Source of the DNA: DAOUKH01 sp965261455
Lineage (GTDB): Bacteria > Chloroflexota > Dehalococcoidia > SHYB01
Reading direction: 5' to 3'
NCBI GenBank assembly: GCA_965261455.1
Contig: OZ253453.1
Span: 1,674,001-1,738,000, forward strand
DNA: 64,000 bases
Below the pieces are notes generated by a model. That model was given only the letters and a program-made list of their open reading frames with translations, searched no databases and had not been told where the DNA came from. The position numbers were made by a program, and so were the translations under genes. Shown here in pieces: positions 26,456-34,476 of the stretch. The stretch's first letter is position 1; each line of letters opens with the position of its first letter.

Positions 26456-27127
26456 CTACGGCCCAGGGCTGTCCATCTGGGGGAGCACCATCCGCTCCAC
26501 GAAGTTGCGGTAGATGCGCAGACCGTTCGCGCCGCTCTTCTCAGGGTGGAACTGCGTCGCGACGAGCCGGTCCCTGCCCAGCACGCTGGCGAAGCTGCAA
26601 TCGACGTCGTAGTCCGTGGCCGCGATGACGCGGGCCTCCGCCCGCCCGTTGCTACCGAAGGCGGCGGGGTCGGCGTAATAGCTGTGGACGAAGTAGAAGT
26701 TCGAGCCGTCGGGGATGCCCTCCAGCAGCGGATGCGGACCGGTGGCCCGCACCTGGTTCCAGCCCATGTGCGGGACCTTGGGGCCGGGCGGGAGCCGGCA
26801 CACCGTCCCGGGCAGGATGCCCAGGCACTCGGCGTCCTCCTCCTCGCTCCGGTCGAACAACACCTGCAGGCCGATGCAGACGCCGAAGAACGGCTTACCG
26901 GACTCGACGGCGTCGCGGACTACCTGCGTCAGCCCTCGCGCGGCGAGGCCGTCCACCGTATCTTGGGCCGCGCCCACGCCGGGCAGCACGACGGCGTCGG
27001 CCGCGGCGATGACGGCGGGGTCGGCGGTGACGCTGCCGGGGTAGCCGATCTTGTCGAAGGCCTTGGCGACGCTGTGAAGATTCCCCGCCCCGTAGTCGAT
27101 AATGGCAATGGACGGCGCGCGCGTCAT
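26456..27127 (-). CDS. hisH: Imidazole glycerol phosphate synthase, glutaminase subunit
   Basis: Class I glutamine amidotransferase that supplies ammonia to HisF. The 223 residues contain the nucleophile Cys in FFGVCIGLQVLFDRSEE and the His-Glu pair in ATQFHPEKSG. The N-terminus IAIIDYGAGNLHSVAKAF is standard for HisH. It starts three bases after the stop of the lipoprotein hydrolase gene and precedes hisA, so pduO-hydrolase-hisH-hisA looks like one operon. A catalytic partner HisF must be encoded elsewhere. Confidence 0.94.
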   Translation of the reverse strand: MTRAPSIAIIDYGAGNLHSVAKAFDKIGYPGSVTADPAVIAAADAVVLPGVGAAQDTVDGLAARGLTQVVRDAVESGKPFFGVCIGLQVLFDRSEEEDAECLGILPGTVCRLPPGPKVPHMGWNQVRATGPHPLLEGIPDGSNFYFVHSYYADPAAFGSNGRAEARVIAATDYDVDCSFASVLGRDRLVATQFHPEKSGANGLRIYRNFVERMVLPQMDSPGP

Positions 27128-27130
27128 GGC

Positions 27131-27868
27131 CTAACGGTTCGCTTCGAGGAAGTCGATGATGGCGCGGCGGGCCTCCGCCGCCTCGTCGCCGCGCAGGAGG
27201 TCCGTTCCGTGGTCGGAGCCGGGCAGGAACAGGATTTCCTTCGGATTGCCCGCGAGGTCGAAGAGCGCCTGCGCGGCGTCGCTGTAGGGAGGGTCGTTCT
27301 CGGCGGCGACGAAAAGTTTGGGAGCCGCAATGCCTTCGATCTCGGCGCGCGCGCTTAGACCCCGCACGCTGATCGGGGCGGAGAGGGTGACGACCCCCAG
27401 CGCCCGCTCGCGGGCGGCAACTTTCAGGGCGGCGGTCCCGCCCATGCTCGCGCCGACAAGGAAGAAGTTGCTGCGGCCAAGCCCGTCGGGGCGACTGAGG
27501 AATCGCGCCGCCGCGGCCAGGTCGGCGTCGGCGATGCCCGCCTCGCGCGGCCCAGGGGAATCGCCGTGGCCCCGGAAGTCGAAGGTCAGGACGAAGAAGC
27601 CGCGCCCCGCGAGGCGTTCGGCGAAGTCGGACCAGCCGCTCTTATCGCCGCCAAGCTCGTGGGCCAAGATCACTCCCGCGGCCCCGCTTCCGTAGACCTT
27701 GCCCCGCAGCACCAGGCCGTCGTCGGCGGTGATGAGGACGCCGCGCCCCGAGTCGGACGAGGTACAGCCCGCCACTAGGGTCGCGGCGACGATCAGGACG
27801 AGGATGAGAGCGAGCGGTCGAAGGGCGGCGCTAGGCGCGGCCGCCGGCCAGGATTTCAGGATCGGCAT
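27131..27868 (-). CDS. Alpha/beta-hydrolase lipoprotein
   Basis: 245 residues from the ATG at 27868; another ATG at 27880 is possible. The start region overlaps the end of pduO by about 38 bases. Residues 1-35 form a lipoprotein signal: basic residues, the hydrophobic LALILVLIVAATLVAGC, and a lipobox VAGC. The mature part is an alpha/beta hydrolase with HELGGDKSGW, FDFRGHGDSPG, nucleophile elbow GASMGG, and a late His in GSDHGTDLL. It would act outside the membrane as an esterase or similar enzyme; the substrate is unknown. Its place between pduO and hisH gives no functional clue. Confidence 0.82.
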   Translation of the reverse strand: MPILKSWPAAAPSAALRPLALILVLIVAATLVAGCTSSDSGRGVLITADDGLVLRGKVYGSGAAGVILAHELGGDKSGWSDFAERLAGRGFFVLTFDFRGHGDSPGPREAGIADADLAAAARFLSRPDGLGRSNFFLVGASMGGTAALKVAARERALGVVTLSAPISVRGLSARAEIEGIAAPKLFVAAENDPPYSDAAQALFDLAGNPKEILFLPGSDHGTDLLRGDEAAEARRAIIDFLEANR

Positions 27869-28388
27869 CTTTGCACTCATAGCGGGCGAGGGTGTAGATG
27901 AGGTCGGACAGGCGATTGAGGTACCGGAGTATCTCGGTATTTTCAAGGCGTCCCTGGCGCTTCAACGCCGCCGCGCGGCGCTCCGCTCGGCGGGCCAGTG
28001 TCCGCGCCACGTCGAGCGCCGCGGAGGCGGACGACGCGCCGGGCACGATGAACGTCGGCGGCATGGCAATCGCCGCCTCGATCTCGTCGACGGCGTCGTG
28101 CAGCCCCTGCGTCATGTCGGCGGTCACCCGCGAGAAGTGCCGGTCGTACGCCGTGTAGTGCGCGGGGTCCGTCGCAAGTTCGGCGCCGATGGTGAAGAGC
28201 TCCTTCTGCAACGCGAGCACGCGCTCCCGCACCATTGGCTGGGTCGAGAGCGCGCGGGCGAGCCCCAAGGCGGCCACCGTCTCGTCGATAGCCCCGTACG
28301 CCTCCACGCGGGCGTCGTCTTTCGGAACGCGCCCGCCGTAGAGTAGCCCGGTCTCACCACTGTCGCCCGTCCGTGTGACGACGCTCAC
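27831..28388 (-). CDS. ATP:cob(I)alamin adenosyltransferase (PduO type)
   Basis: Transfers the adenosyl group of ATP to cob(I)alamin, making coenzyme B12. The 185 residues carry the N-terminal ATP site TRTGDSGETGLLYGGRVPKDD and VEAYGAIDETVAALGLAR. The long helices follow, with the R-rich segment RTLARRAERRA and the C-terminal LNRLSDLIYTLARYE. It is the first gene of the run into hydrolase-hisH-hisA. It implies that the cell uses adenosylcobalamin, although no B12-dependent enzyme lies in the window. Confidence 0.92.
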   Translation of the reverse strand: MSVVTRTGDSGETGLLYGGRVPKDDARVEAYGAIDETVAALGLARALSTQPMVRERVLALQKELFTIGAELATDPAHYTAYDRHFSRVTADMTQGLHDAVDEIEAAIAMPPTFIVPGASSASAALDVARTLARRAERRAAALKRQGRLENTEILRYLNRLSDLIYTLARYECKDADPEILAGGRA

Positions 28389-28476
28389 CGAAGCCTCCGC
28401 AAAAAGGGATGCGCTCCATTATAGTACGAGCGTTAACCGGAAGGCGGCCGAGACCCGGCGGGCCCGTTCGAGGGCG

Positions 28477-29322
28477 TTAGTCGTCTTCCTCTTCTTCGCC
28501 GTTGGCGAGGGCAGCGAAGCCGTTCGCCCCACGGCGCGCTCGGCGCGCCAGGATCGCGTCAGGGTCGTTCGCGTCCCACACACCGCCGTCGGACTCAAAG
28601 CCGCCCGGCGCGTTCCGCAGGCCCCCCCAGACGTAGGGCTTGAACCCATCGGCCGCGCCGGAGAGCGCGGCGTCCCGACTCGGCGGGAAGGAGAGCCGCC
28701 CCTTCTGGCTGGGGTGCTGGTAGGTCTCTTTGATGAAGACGCAGAGGCGGTCCTCGCCGACGCTGGAGACCGCCCCTTCGTAGCGGTTGCCGCCATTCAT
28801 GAGCGTGCTGAGCCGCGCGCTAACGCGTGGACTCAGCCTGCCCAGGCGTTCACCGCTCTGGGTCACCGCCTCGAGGCGGGACCCCGCCGCGCGCAGGGCC
28901 ACCCGCTCGCCGGGGGAGACCCTGGCGAGCGCGCCATTCGACGGCAGGTCGCTCAGCGACTCGATCCCGGTCCGCCCCGTCTGCTCGATGAAGAAGCGGG
29001 GCGGGACGCGCTCGCCGCTCGTCGCTTTCGGGGCGTCGTCGACAAGCGACCGCAGCCGCGCTAGGTTCTTCTTGGCGATGAGGTTCCCGGAGTCGAGTTC
29101 GAGGGTACGGGAGAAGGCAGCGCGGGCCTCCGCATAGCGGCCGATCTCGGTCGCGGCTTTCCCCAGACGGTTGTACCCTTCCCTGTCGTCGGGGAAATCG
29201 GCGACGAAACGTCGGTTGCTCTCAACCGCCGCCGCCCACTTCCCTTCCAGGGCGAGCGCGATCGCTTGGCGGGCGCGCTCGTGCCGGTTCTTTTGTTTGC
29301 TGTCGGTCTTTTGAGCTAACAT
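28477..29322 (-). CDS. TPR-repeat protein of unknown function
   Basis: 281 residues. The first 90 residues form two to three tetratricopeptide-like helical repeats (AIALALEGKWAAAVESNRRF, YNRLGKAATEIGRYAEAR), suggesting protein-protein contact. The rest (about 100-281) has no motif I recognise; it includes a basic, beta-rich stretch (SPGERVALRAAGSRLEAV) and an acidic C-terminus ending EEEEDD. There is no signal peptide, so it is probably cytoplasmic. It is a single gene with its own AT-rich promoter region upstream (29489-29516). Confidence 0.7.
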   Translation of the reverse strand: MLAQKTDSKQKNRHERARQAIALALEGKWAAAVESNRRFVADFPDDREGYNRLGKAATEIGRYAEARAAFSRTLELDSGNLIAKKNLARLRSLVDDAPKATSGERVPPRFFIEQTGRTGIESLSDLPSNGALARVSPGERVALRAAGSRLEAVTQSGERLGRLSPRVSARLSTLMNGGNRYEGAVSSVGEDRLCVFIKETYQHPSQKGRLSFPPSRDAALSGAADGFKPYVWGGLRNAPGGFESDGGVWDANDPDAILARRARRGANGFAALANGEEEEDD

Positions 29323-29488
29323 CGCAATTCCCTACGGATTCTTCCGTCCTTACGGATGCGTACCAACGGGGGTTTCACGCTAGACGTACCCACCGCCGCG
29401 AATGTTCCACCGTCGCGGCCTTGGCCTGTCCTTCACGCCGCCGGAGGGCTGATCACGCCCTTCAAGCGCCGCTACCCTGTTGTTCTTC

Positions 29489-29516
29489 ATTGTAGGAACA
29501 TTCATGAATTTTGCAA
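29489..29516 (-). promoter_or_regulatory. AT-rich promoter with palindrome in the spacer, for the TPR gene
   Basis: On the minus strand: -35 TTGCAA (29516-29511), 16-base spacer, -10 TACAAT (29494-29489). The spacer contains the perfect ten-base palindrome ATTCATGAAT (29500-29509), placed to block polymerase if bound. The 257-base gap 29323-29579 holding it is much more AT-rich than the rest of the window; nothing else is visible in it. Confidence 0.5.
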
Positions 29517-29579
29517 TAGGTTTTGTTTCGCATTTATGAAATCTTTTAGAATTGGTTTTGAATAACATCGGACGCGGAA

Positions 29580-29990
29580 CTACAGCGCGCCCTGCCGCTT
29601 CAACGCGGCGTGCCGCCGAAGCATGCAGTCGTCCATGACGACGGCGAGGCCCGCCGCCCGCGCGATCCCCGCGGCCTCCACGTTGATAACCCCGTCCTGC
29701 AGCCAGAGAGCCTTGGCCCCGATCTCGACCGCCGCCCGTGCGATCGGAACGACGTGCTCCGAGCGCCGGAAGACGTCGACGACGTCGACGGGCTTGGGGA
29801 CGGCGTGCAGGTCGGGGTAACACACAGCCCCGAGCGCCTCAGAGAGGCTCGGGTTGACGGGGATGACCTCGTAGCCTTGGGACTGGAGGTACGCCGCCAC
29901 CTCGTAGCTGGGGCGGGACTCATCGTCGGAGAGGCCGACGACTGCGATCGTCTTCGCCTGGCGGAAGATCTCGGCCACGGGATCGCTCAT
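29580..29990 (-). CDS. CoA-binding domain protein (YccU-like)
   Basis: 136 residues. The ATG at 29990 is chosen because the conserved Rossmann start (AKTIAVVGLSDDESRPSYEV) follows directly; the frame extends upstream only as a shadow of the glycosyltransferase gene. VIPVNPSL, GAKALWLQDGVIN and the C-terminal MDDCMLRRH are family marks of the stand-alone CoA-binding domain (succinyl-CoA synthetase alpha-like fold). The function of these small proteins is not well established. It begins one base after the glycosyltransferase stop, so it is the last gene of the thrB-lysC-GT2 operon. Confidence 0.87.
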   Translation of the reverse strand: MSDPVAEIFRQAKTIAVVGLSDDESRPSYEVAAYLQSQGYEVIPVNPSLSEALGAVCYPDLHAVPKPVDVVDVFRRSEHVVPIARAAVEIGAKALWLQDGVINVEAAGIARAAGLAVVMDDCMLRRHAALKRQGAL

Positions 29991-29991
29991 G

Positions 29992-30780
29992 CTATTCCTC
30001 GCTTTCGGTGGACCGGGCGGCCTTCGACTTGCTGAAGTGGTAACGGCCCAGGAGGTGGTTGGCGCGGACCCGCAGCACCTCGCCGAGCGTCCGGAGACTA
30101 TCGCGCACGGGCCGGACCTTGCTGCCGCGGTTGTGGCGCCAGTCAATGCCCAGCTCTTCCACCGTCATGCCGCTCCGTTGGGCGATATACAGGATTTCGA
30201 TGTCGAAGCCGAAGCCGTCGACTCGCTGCCGCCCGAACAGGTCCTCCGCGGCCTCGCGCCGGAACATCTTGAACCCGCACTGGGTATCGGCGAAGCTGCG
30301 CACGCCGCCGATGGCGCGGACAAGCAGGTTGAACCCCCGGCTCGCCACATATCGGAAGGCAGGCTCGTCCAAGCGGCGCGCGCCCGCGGCCTCGCGGGAC
30401 CCGATAACGATGTCGAACCGGTCGATGCGGTCAAGGAAGCGTTCGATCTGCTCGATGGGCATGGAGAGGTCGGCGTCGCAGAGGAAGCGGTACTCGCCCT
30501 TGGCGAGGAGCATGCCGGCTTTCACCGCCGCGCCCTTGCCTCGGTGGGCCAGCCAGATGGTGCGCACCCGCGGCGACGACCCGGCGAAGGCTTCGGCCAA
30601 GTCTACGGTGTCGTCCACGCTGCCGTCGTCGATTACGAGTACCTCGGCGCTGATCGCGCGTTCCCGGAGGTAGGCGGTGACGCGTTCCAGCGTCGCGGTG
30701 ATCCGCGAGGCCTCGTTGAAGGCGGGAATCACGATGGAGAGAAGCGGCGAGTCCACAGCGCTTAGCCTAGGGCGTTCCAT
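29992..30780 (-). CDS. Family 2 glycosyltransferase (dolichyl-phosphate glucosyltransferase-like)
   Basis: 262 residues, GT-A fold. LLSIVIPAFNEASRI at the N-terminus, EVLVIDDGSVDDT, RGKGAAVKAGML and the metal-binding LCDADLSMP are typical. CGFKMFRREAAEDLF with DIEILYIAQRSG in the second half resembles ALG5/DPG synthase-type enzymes, which load a sugar on a polyprenyl phosphate. There are no clear transmembrane helices. The start overlaps the lysC end by 14 bases, so it is translated with that operon. The link to amino-acid synthesis is probably only operon structure. Confidence 0.88.
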   Translation of the reverse strand: MERPRLSAVDSPLLSIVIPAFNEASRITATLERVTAYLRERAISAEVLVIDDGSVDDTVDLAEAFAGSSPRVRTIWLAHRGKGAAVKAGMLLAKGEYRFLCDADLSMPIEQIERFLDRIDRFDIVIGSREAAGARRLDEPAFRYVASRGFNLLVRAIGGVRSFADTQCGFKMFRREAAEDLFGRQRVDGFGFDIEILYIAQRSGMTVEELGIDWRHNRGSKVRPVRDSLRTLGEVLRVRANHLLGRYHFSKSKAARSTESEE

Positions 30781-31996
30781 CTAACTGTTCCAGGCCGAAG
30801 GCCCGGTGGAGCGCGGTTACGGCGTCGGCGACCGCGTCGCGGCTCACGATGGCCGAGATCCGGATCTCGGACGTGGTCACCATCTCGATATTGACGCCGG
30901 CGTGGAACAAGGCCTCGAACGTCCGCGCCGCGAAACCCGGCGAGTTGCGCATCGCCGCGCCGACGACGGTGACTTTGGCCAACCCGTCGTTGGCCTCGAC
31001 TCCTCGCGCGCCAATACTCTTCGCCACCGGCTCGACGAGGTTGAGGGCCGCGGGAAGGTCTTCCAGGCTTACCGTGAAGGTGAGATCGGTGACGCGGGCG
31101 GCGCTGGCGTTCTGCACGATCGAGTCGATACGGATGTCCTCGCTGGTGAGGGGCTCGAAGGCGCTCGCGGCGACGCCGGGAATGTTCGGGGCACCGATGA
31201 TGGTGATCTTCGCCACGCTGGTATCGTGCGCGATGCCCCGCAGCCGGTCGCCGGGCTCCATGAGCGTGTGCTCGTGGATCAGGGTCCCCGGCGCGCTGTT
31301 GAAGCTGGAGGCGACAAAGATCGGTACGCCATAGACGCTGGCCAGCTCGACGGCGCGGGGGTGCATGATCTTGGCCCCGCCGCTGGCCAGCTCGAGCATC
31401 TCTTCGTAGCTGATGTCGGCGAGCTTGCGGGCGTCGGGGACCAGCCGCGGGTCTGCGGTGAAGACGCCCTCGACGTCGCTGAAGCGCTCGCAACGGGCCG
31501 CCTCGAGACGGGCCGCGAGCGCGACGGCCGTGGTGTCGGAGCCGCCGCGGCCCAGCGTTGTGACGTCTTCGTCCTCGGTCACGCCCTGAAAGCCGGCCAC
31601 GATGACGACGCGGCCGCGGTTGAGTTCCTTGAGGATGCGCTGCGGGTCGATGCTGGTGATGCGGGCGCGTCCGAAGCGGCGCTCCGTCTTGATACCGGCC
31701 TGGAAGCCGCTGAGGCTCACCGCGTCTTGCCCAAGCTGCCGGAGCGCCATCGCCAGCAACGAGCTCGAAACCAGCTCGCCGGTCGAGAGCAGGAGGTCCA
31801 TCTCGCGCTGATTGGGCTCGTCACAGACCTCCCGGGCCAGCCCGGTGAGCAGGTCCGTCGTGTCGCCCATCGCCGAAACGACGGCGACCACGTCATCGCC
31901 CTTGCCCCGCGAAGCGACGATGCGTTCTGCCACGCTCTTGATGCGCTCGGCGTCCGCGACCGACGTTCCCCCGTATTTCTGAATAATCAGGCCCAC
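30767..31996 (-). CDS. lysC: Aspartate kinase
   Basis: Phosphorylates aspartate, the first step toward lysine, threonine and methionine. The 409 residues include the N-terminal KYGGTSVADAERIK, the kinase segment VTEDEDVTTLGRGGSDTTAV, and DPRLVPDARKL. Two ACT regulatory domains follow from about residue 265, suggesting feedback control by lysine and/or threonine. It starts four bases after the thrB stop. It is a monofunctional enzyme with no homoserine dehydrogenase fusion. Confidence 0.95.
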   Translation of the reverse strand: MGLIIQKYGGTSVADAERIKSVAERIVASRGKGDDVVAVVSAMGDTTDLLTGLAREVCDEPNQREMDLLLSTGELVSSSLLAMALRQLGQDAVSLSGFQAGIKTERRFGRARITSIDPQRILKELNRGRVVIVAGFQGVTEDEDVTTLGRGGSDTTAVALAARLEAARCERFSDVEGVFTADPRLVPDARKLADISYEEMLELASGGAKIMHPRAVELASVYGVPIFVASSFNSAPGTLIHEHTLMEPGDRLRGIAHDTSVAKITIIGAPNIPGVAASAFEPLTSEDIRIDSIVQNASAARVTDLTFTVSLEDLPAALNLVEPVAKSIGARGVEANDGLAKVTVVGAAMRNSPGFAARTFEALFHAGVNIEMVTTSEIRISAIVSRDAVADAVTALHRAFGLEQLDGTP

Positions 31997-32000
31997 AACG

Positions 32001-32909
32001 TCACCTCGCCGCTATCCTCGCGCCCGGCGCGCCGATACGCGCCACGACGCACGCGCCCGGCGTCCCGGCGCGGTTGGCCGCCGAGGCCAGGGCGCGGACC
32101 ACCGGTGACGGGTCGCCGGAGACCAGCGCAAGGACGGACGGCCCCGAGCCGGACAGGAACACGCCGTGAGCGCCCGCGTCGAGCGCGGCCTGAAAAAGGT
32201 CCTCGACCCCGGGGACCAAGGGCGCCCGGTAGGGCTGGTGGAGCCGGTCCCGCGTCGCCGTTTCGAGTAGGTCCCAGCGGCCTTGGGTCAACGCGAGGGC
32301 CAGCAGAGAGGCGCGGCTGACGTTATAGACAGCGTCGTCACGCGCCACCATCTCGGGAAGGACGGCGCGCGCCTCCTTGGTGACGACCTCGTGCGCGGGA
32401 ATGAAGACGACCGCCTTGAGCCCGCGTTTCGCCTTGATCGTGCCGCGAGCAAATTCCCCGCCGTCGCGCGCCACGATCTGGAAGCCGCCGAAGACGGCGG
32501 GCGCCACGTTGTCGGGATGGCCTTCGATCTCGGCGCAAGCCTCGAACACTTGCTCCGACGTCAGCGGCGATCCTTCCAGGGCGTTCGCCGCGCCGAAGCC
32601 GCCCACGATGGCGGCGGCGCTCGACCCTAGCCCGCGGCGCAAGGGGATCCGGTTGACGCAGCGGACGCGCAGGGGCGGCGCGGGTGCGCCGGTCCGCTCG
32701 TAGAACGCGGCGGCGGAACGGTAGACAAGATTGCTCTCGTCGCTCGGGACGTCGGCGGCGCCTTCGCCTCGCGCCTGGATGGAGGCGGTGGAGTCCCGGT
32801 GCAGGGTGACGGTCAAGTGGAGATCCAACGCGGCCCCCATACAGTCGAAACCGGGGCCGAGATTCGCCGTCGTAGCGGGCACGCGCGCGTTCGCGCTGTC
32901 GAAAACCAT
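32001..32909 (-). CDS. thrB: Homoserine kinase
   Basis: GHMP kinase that makes O-phosphohomoserine for threonine synthesis. The ATG at 32909 is chosen because family similarity starts with ARVPATTANLGPGFDCMG; the frame continues upstream without similarity. The 302 residues include the ATP-binding loop PLRRGLGSSAAAIVGG, EGHPDNVAPAVFGGF and FLSGSGPSVLAL. It is the first gene of the operon thrB-lysC-GT2-CoA-binding. An extended -10 promoter lies about 37 bases before the start. Confidence 0.94.
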   Translation of the reverse strand: MVFDSANARVPATTANLGPGFDCMGAALDLHLTVTLHRDSTASIQARGEGAADVPSDESNLVYRSAAAFYERTGAPAPPLRVRCVNRIPLRRGLGSSAAAIVGGFGAANALEGSPLTSEQVFEACAEIEGHPDNVAPAVFGGFQIVARDGGEFARGTIKAKRGLKAVVFIPAHEVVTKEARAVLPEMVARDDAVYNVSRASLLALALTQGRWDLLETATRDRLHQPYRAPLVPGVEDLFQAALDAGAHGVFLSGSGPSVLALVSGDPSPVVRALASAANRAGTPGACVVARIGAPGARIAAR

Positions 32910-32945
32910 GGCCGGATACGCCTCGAAATGACGGCGATATTCTGG

Positions 32946-32954
32946 ATTATAGCA
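32946..32954 (-). promoter_or_regulatory. Extended -10 promoter of thrB operon
   Basis: On the minus strand TGCTATAAT (32954-32946): a perfect TATAAT with the TGn extension. No good -35 is visible, as expected for extended -10 promoters. The leader is about 30 bases. Confidence 0.5.
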
Positions 32955-32984
32955 CGTGTTTCCGACGAATAGCGCACTTTGGAC

Positions 32985-33029
32985 CCCAAACGGAAAGGCC
33001 GACGCTCCCTCACGGGACACGCCGACCTT
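32985..33029 (-). terminator. Rho-independent terminator after ftsZ
   Basis: On the minus strand a 10-bp stem (AAGGTCGGCG with CGTCGGCCTT, two G-U pairs) extends by a CCC/GGG inner stem with a GTGA loop. It is followed by TTTCCGTTTGG. It lies 39 bases after the ftsZ stop and before the thrB promoter. Confidence 0.6.
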
Positions 33030-33067
33030 GCCGCTCACCTGCTGCGGGGATTATCGAAAGTTACGCG

Positions 33068-34183
33068 TTACCGGCCGTCCTCCTCAGGAAGATCGACCTC
33101 TATGTCAAGCTCACGGAGGAAGCTGGGAAGCTCCACCGTGGGTGCGTGGTATTTCTCTGCGGCGAGCCTGACACGCTCCTCGACGGTCAGCGACTGCGGA
33201 TCGTAGACGGCGGCCTCGGGGACGCGGGTGGCGATGAGCACGACGTCGACGGGCGCGCCGGTCCCCTTCTTCGGATCGGTGTGTAGCCCGAAGAAGATGT
33301 CGGCATCGGGGCCGGCGATGCGGGAGAGATACCGCCCCGCGTCGTGAATTTCCCGCATCGTCACGTCACAGCCGCCGCTGACGAAGTAGATCATCGAAGC
33401 GGCCCCGCTCGGGCTCACACTGAGGAGCGGGCTATCGAAGACCGCCTGAAGCGCGGCGATGACACGGTCGTCGCCCTCGCCCGACCCCGTCCCCATCAGG
33501 CCGAGCCCGCCGCCGGAGACGACGGCCCGGATATCGGCGAAGTCGATATTCACGTCGCCCGACGTATTGATGAGGCGCGAAAGCGAGGTGATGGCGTCGA
33601 TCATCACCTGGTCGGCGCGGCCGAAGGAGTCGCGCACCGACGCGGTGGGCCGCGTCTCCGCGAGCAGCCGGTCGTTGCTGATGACGACGACGGTATCGGC
33701 GGCGGCGCGGAGGGCGTCAAGACCGTCGCGGGCCGAACCATTTCGCCGAACGCCTTCAAACTTGAAGGGCGTGGTCACAATGGCCACGGTGAGCGCGCCG
33801 GCCTCGGCGGCGACCTCGGCGACGAGCGGCGCGGCCCCCGTGCCGGTGCCCCCGCCCATCGCCGCGGCGATGAACACGAGGTCCGCGCCTGCCAGCTCCT
33901 CGGCGATGGCGTCGCGGCTCGCGACTGCGGCCTGTCGACCGACTTTAGGGTCGCCGCCCGCGCCGAGACCGTGCGTCAGCTCGCCGCCAATAACCATGGA
34001 AGGAACGCCGTTGGCGCGATCGAGCGCCAGAGCGTCGGTGTTGACGCAGAGCAGTTCCAGGCCCGGAAGGTCAAGGGAAGACATCCGCCGCACCGCGTTG
34101 ACCCCACCGCCGCCGACACCGACGACCTTGATACGCACCTGGTCGATTCCAGGCGGATGCGGCAGGCTCTTTCGTAGGATCAT
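33068..34183 (-). CDS. ftsZ: Cell division protein FtsZ
   Basis: Tubulin-like GTPase that forms the division ring. The ATG at 34183 is chosen for its GAGGAG ribosome site; an ATG at 34240 in the same frame lies too close to an operator palindrome. It has 371 residues. The N-terminal loop reads KVVGVGGGGVNAVRRM; most FtsZ have GGGGGNAVNRM, so Val and Arg replace Gly and Asn. The tubulin signature GGGTGTGAAP and the T7 loop NIDFADIRAV are intact. The C-terminus keeps an FtsZ-tail-like LPSFLREL, but after a very short linker and followed by an acidic end. No ftsA, ftsQ or mur gene is nearby. Confidence 0.92.
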   Translation of the reverse strand: MILRKSLPHPPGIDQVRIKVVGVGGGGVNAVRRMSSLDLPGLELLCVNTDALALDRANGVPSMVIGGELTHGLGAGGDPKVGRQAAVASRDAIAEELAGADLVFIAAAMGGGTGTGAAPLVAEVAAEAGALTVAIVTTPFKFEGVRRNGSARDGLDALRAAADTVVVISNDRLLAETRPTASVRDSFGRADQVMIDAITSLSRLINTSGDVNIDFADIRAVVSGGGLGLMGTGSGEGDDRVIAALQAVFDSPLLSVSPSGAASMIYFVSGGCDVTMREIHDAGRYLSRIAGPDADIFFGLHTDPKKGTGAPVDVVLIATRVPEAAVYDPQSLTVEERVRLAAEKYHAPTVELPSFLRELDIEVDLPEEDGR

Positions 34184-34243
34184 TGCGCTCCTCACCGGTC
34201 CGTGGAGGCGGGGCCTGCCCGCCTCGGAAACCAAACGCATTTC

Positions 34244-34260
34244 TTTGAACTGAGTTCAAA
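34244..34260. promoter_or_regulatory. Operator-like palindrome, downstream of ftsZ transcription start
   Basis: Perfect 17-bp palindrome TTTGAACT-G-AGTTCAAA. It lies about 8-24 bases downstream of the predicted ftsZ start point. Its core matches the second palindrome at 34309-34323 except for the central base. Confidence 0.6.
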
Positions 34261-34273
34261 AACTCCTGGCCCA

Positions 34274-34303
34274 ATTCTAGGCAGCGCGCCTCTAAATTGT
34301 CAA
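34274..34303 (-). promoter_or_regulatory. ftsZ promoter
   Basis: On the minus strand: a perfect -35 TTGACA (34303-34298), 18-base spacer, -10 TAGAAT (34279-34274). The predicted start is near 34267, giving a leader of about 84 bases. It is flanked on both sides by TTGAACT-N-AGTTCAA palindromes. Confidence 0.65.
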
Positions 34304-34308
34304 GAGTT

Positions 34309-34323
34309 TTGAACTAAGTTCAA
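34309..34323. promoter_or_regulatory. Operator-like palindrome, upstream of ftsZ -35
   Basis: 15-bp palindrome TTGAACT-A-AGTTCAA, five bases upstream of the ftsZ -35. The centre-to-centre distance to the first palindrome is 64 bp, about six helical turns, so a dimeric regulator could bind both on the same face. Confidence 0.6.
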
Positions 34324-34344
34324 TTTATAGGACGTTGTTATGTA

Positions 34345-34361
34345 GCTCTTCTATGAAGAGC
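34345..34361. other. Perfect inverted repeat upstream of the CaiB fusion gene
   Basis: GCTCTTC-TAT-GAAGAGC, seven-base arms. It could be a further operator or a hairpin. It is not followed by a T-run on either strand, so it is not a convincing terminator. Confidence 0.4.
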
Positions 34362-34382
34362 GGCGTAACAGCCGCGTGGCGT

Positions 34383-34412
34383 TTGTCGGGGACGCGGGGC
34401 GCAACGTACAAT
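34383..34412 (+). promoter_or_regulatory. Candidate promoter of the CaiB fusion gene
   Basis: -35 TTGTCG (34383-34388), 18-base spacer, -10 TACAAT (34407-34412). A TTG codon at 34420 in frame with the gene would be nearly leaderless; the ATG used here is at 34477. Confidence 0.4.
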
Positions 34413-34476
34413 CGAGGCGTTGGCGCTGGTCCGCGGAGCGGGCGGGCGTTCTTCCTTCTCCCTCGCAACGCATCGT

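Noticed and set aside
34244..34323. Classical LexA (SOS) boxes at ftsZ
   Set aside because: The core is GAAC-N3-GTTC, not the GAAC-N4-GTTC of Gram-positive LexA boxes, so LexA is not assigned.
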